A stretch of 6,160 nucleotides of DNA from Streptosporangiaceae bacterium (lineage in GTDB: Bacteria > Actinomycetota > Actinomycetes > Streptosporangiales > Streptosporangiaceae), in NCBI GenBank assembly GCA_030045215.1, contig JASIBJ010000802.1:1-6160 (forward strand). The letters are read 5' to 3'. Made by a program: the position numbers and the translations under genes. The notes under the pieces were generated by a model. That model was not told the origin of the DNA. It ran no database searches and saw nothing but the letters and a program-made list of their open reading frames with translations. This document shows, piece by piece, positions 5,970-6,160 of the stretch (position 1 is the stretch's first letter; the number at the start of each line of letters is the position of its first letter).

Positions 5970-6062
5970 CGGAGGCGGACGGGAATCGAACCCGCCGACG
6001 GCGCTGAGCGCCGTCCACCGGTTTTGAAGACCGAGGGGACCACCAGGAACCCAGACGCCTCC
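5970..6062 (-). tRNA. selC: tRNA-Sec (anticodon TCA)
   Basis: This is the selenocysteine tRNA, charged by seryl-tRNA synthetase and then converted by SelA. Read on the minus strand, it starts GGAGGCGT and ends with the complementary CGCCTCC plus discriminator G; CCA is not encoded. The anticodon loop is CTTCAAA, giving anticodon TCA, on a 5-bp stem (TCGGT/ACCGG, first pair T-G). The variable arm is a long perfect 8-bp stem (GACGGCGC/GCGCCGTC) with a TCA loop, as expected for tRNA-Sec. The T loop is TTCGATT on a GCGGG/CCCGT stem. The length, 93 nt without CCA, fits the class. The eighth acceptor pair would be a T opposite C, so the helix can also be drawn as a 7-bp acceptor and 6-bp T stem, with the same 13-layer stack. 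The D arm is irregular: GGG/CCC and CC/GG are separated by unpaired T residues. Confidence 0.96.
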
Positions 6063-6083
6063 GAAGCTGACCCTACCGGCGGC

Positions 6084-6160
6084 TCAGGCCACCCGGCGGG
6101 CGCCGGGCCCCGGCTTCGGCGTCACATTGCGGGCCGAGTTCAGCACGTGCCCGTCGGCAC
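6084..6160 (-). CDS. C-terminal end of an unidentified protein, cut by window edge
   Basis: A minus-strand frame enters from the right edge and ends at TGA (6086-6084). Its 24 visible codons have G or C at the third position in all but one, a strong coding signal, and the other minus-strand frames lack this pattern. The peptide ends HVLNSARNVTPKPGPGARRVA, a hydrophilic basic tail that I cannot assign to a family. The stop lies 21 nt before the tRNA-Sec 5' end on the same strand, so the gene and tRNA may share a transcript. In many bacteria selD or a formate dehydrogenase gene neighbours the Sec genes, but nothing visible here supports either identity. Confidence 0.55.
   Translation of the reverse strand, partial: ADGHVLNSARNVTPKPGPGARRVA

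Noticed and set aside
6092..6107. CCCGGC/GCCGGG hairpin before the tRNA
   Set aside because: It lies in the coding end of the partial gene, is simple GC-rich sequence and has no T-run, so a terminator call is not supported.
1..6160. CRISPR array, insertion sequence, integrase or toxin-antitoxin pair
   Set aside because: No regularly spaced repeats with spacers, no transposase or integrase reading frame and no terminal inverted repeats were found; the only direct repeats are short and mostly coding.

Overview
The window is high-GC DNA (roughly 70% by eye) with strong G/C bias at third codon positions, so it most likely comes from an actinobacterium (Actinomycetota). The genus cannot be named from the sequence. 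Its core is the machinery for co-translational selenocysteine (Sec) insertion: selA and selB, adjacent on the minus strand, and a Sec tRNA with anticodon TCA, also on the minus strand about 0.9 kb upstream. The organism therefore probably reads some UGA codons as Sec, although no selenoprotein gene lies inside the window.

Layout from left to right. (1) 1-414, minus strand: methylglyoxal synthase (mgsA), cut by the left edge a little before its C-terminus. (2) 415-612: a divergent intergenic region. (3) 613-1749, plus strand: an FAD-dependent amine/amino-acid oxidoreductase resembling ThiO glycine oxidase. Its 3' end overlaps the 3' end of selB by 27 bp, tail to tail, and a perfect inverted repeat sits over this junction. 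(4) 5052-1723, minus strand: a tight selA-selB operon with a 15-nt gap. selA makes Sec-tRNA from Ser-tRNA(Sec), and SelB carries Sec-tRNA to UGA codons on the ribosome. (5) 5053-5193: a short divergent region with a hairpin that would carry a cUUCGg tetraloop in a selA-direction transcript. (6) 5194-5943, plus strand: a four-helix membrane protein of unknown function with a Gly/Ser/Pro-rich repeat tail. (7) 6062-5970, minus strand: tRNA-Sec. (8) 6084 to the right edge, minus strand: the last two dozen codons of an unidentified gene ending 21 nt before the tRNA.

How the parts work together: tRNA-Sec is charged with serine, SelA converts Ser to Sec using selenophosphate, and SelB delivers the product to UGA codons marked by a SECIS hairpin. 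SelD (selenophosphate synthetase) and the client selenoprotein, often a formate dehydrogenase, are not visible here and may lie beyond the right edge. The membrane protein breaks the co-directional run of Sec genes, and its link to them is unknown. mgsA and the oxidoreductase have no evident role in selenium metabolism.

No new multi-gene system is convincingly present. The points most worth checking are small: selA and selB are in the same reading frame, separated by a UGA and five sense codons with a hairpin just downstream; the selA leader has a hairpin; and the tRNA-Sec acceptor/T-arm pairing is ambiguous between 8+5 and 7+6.
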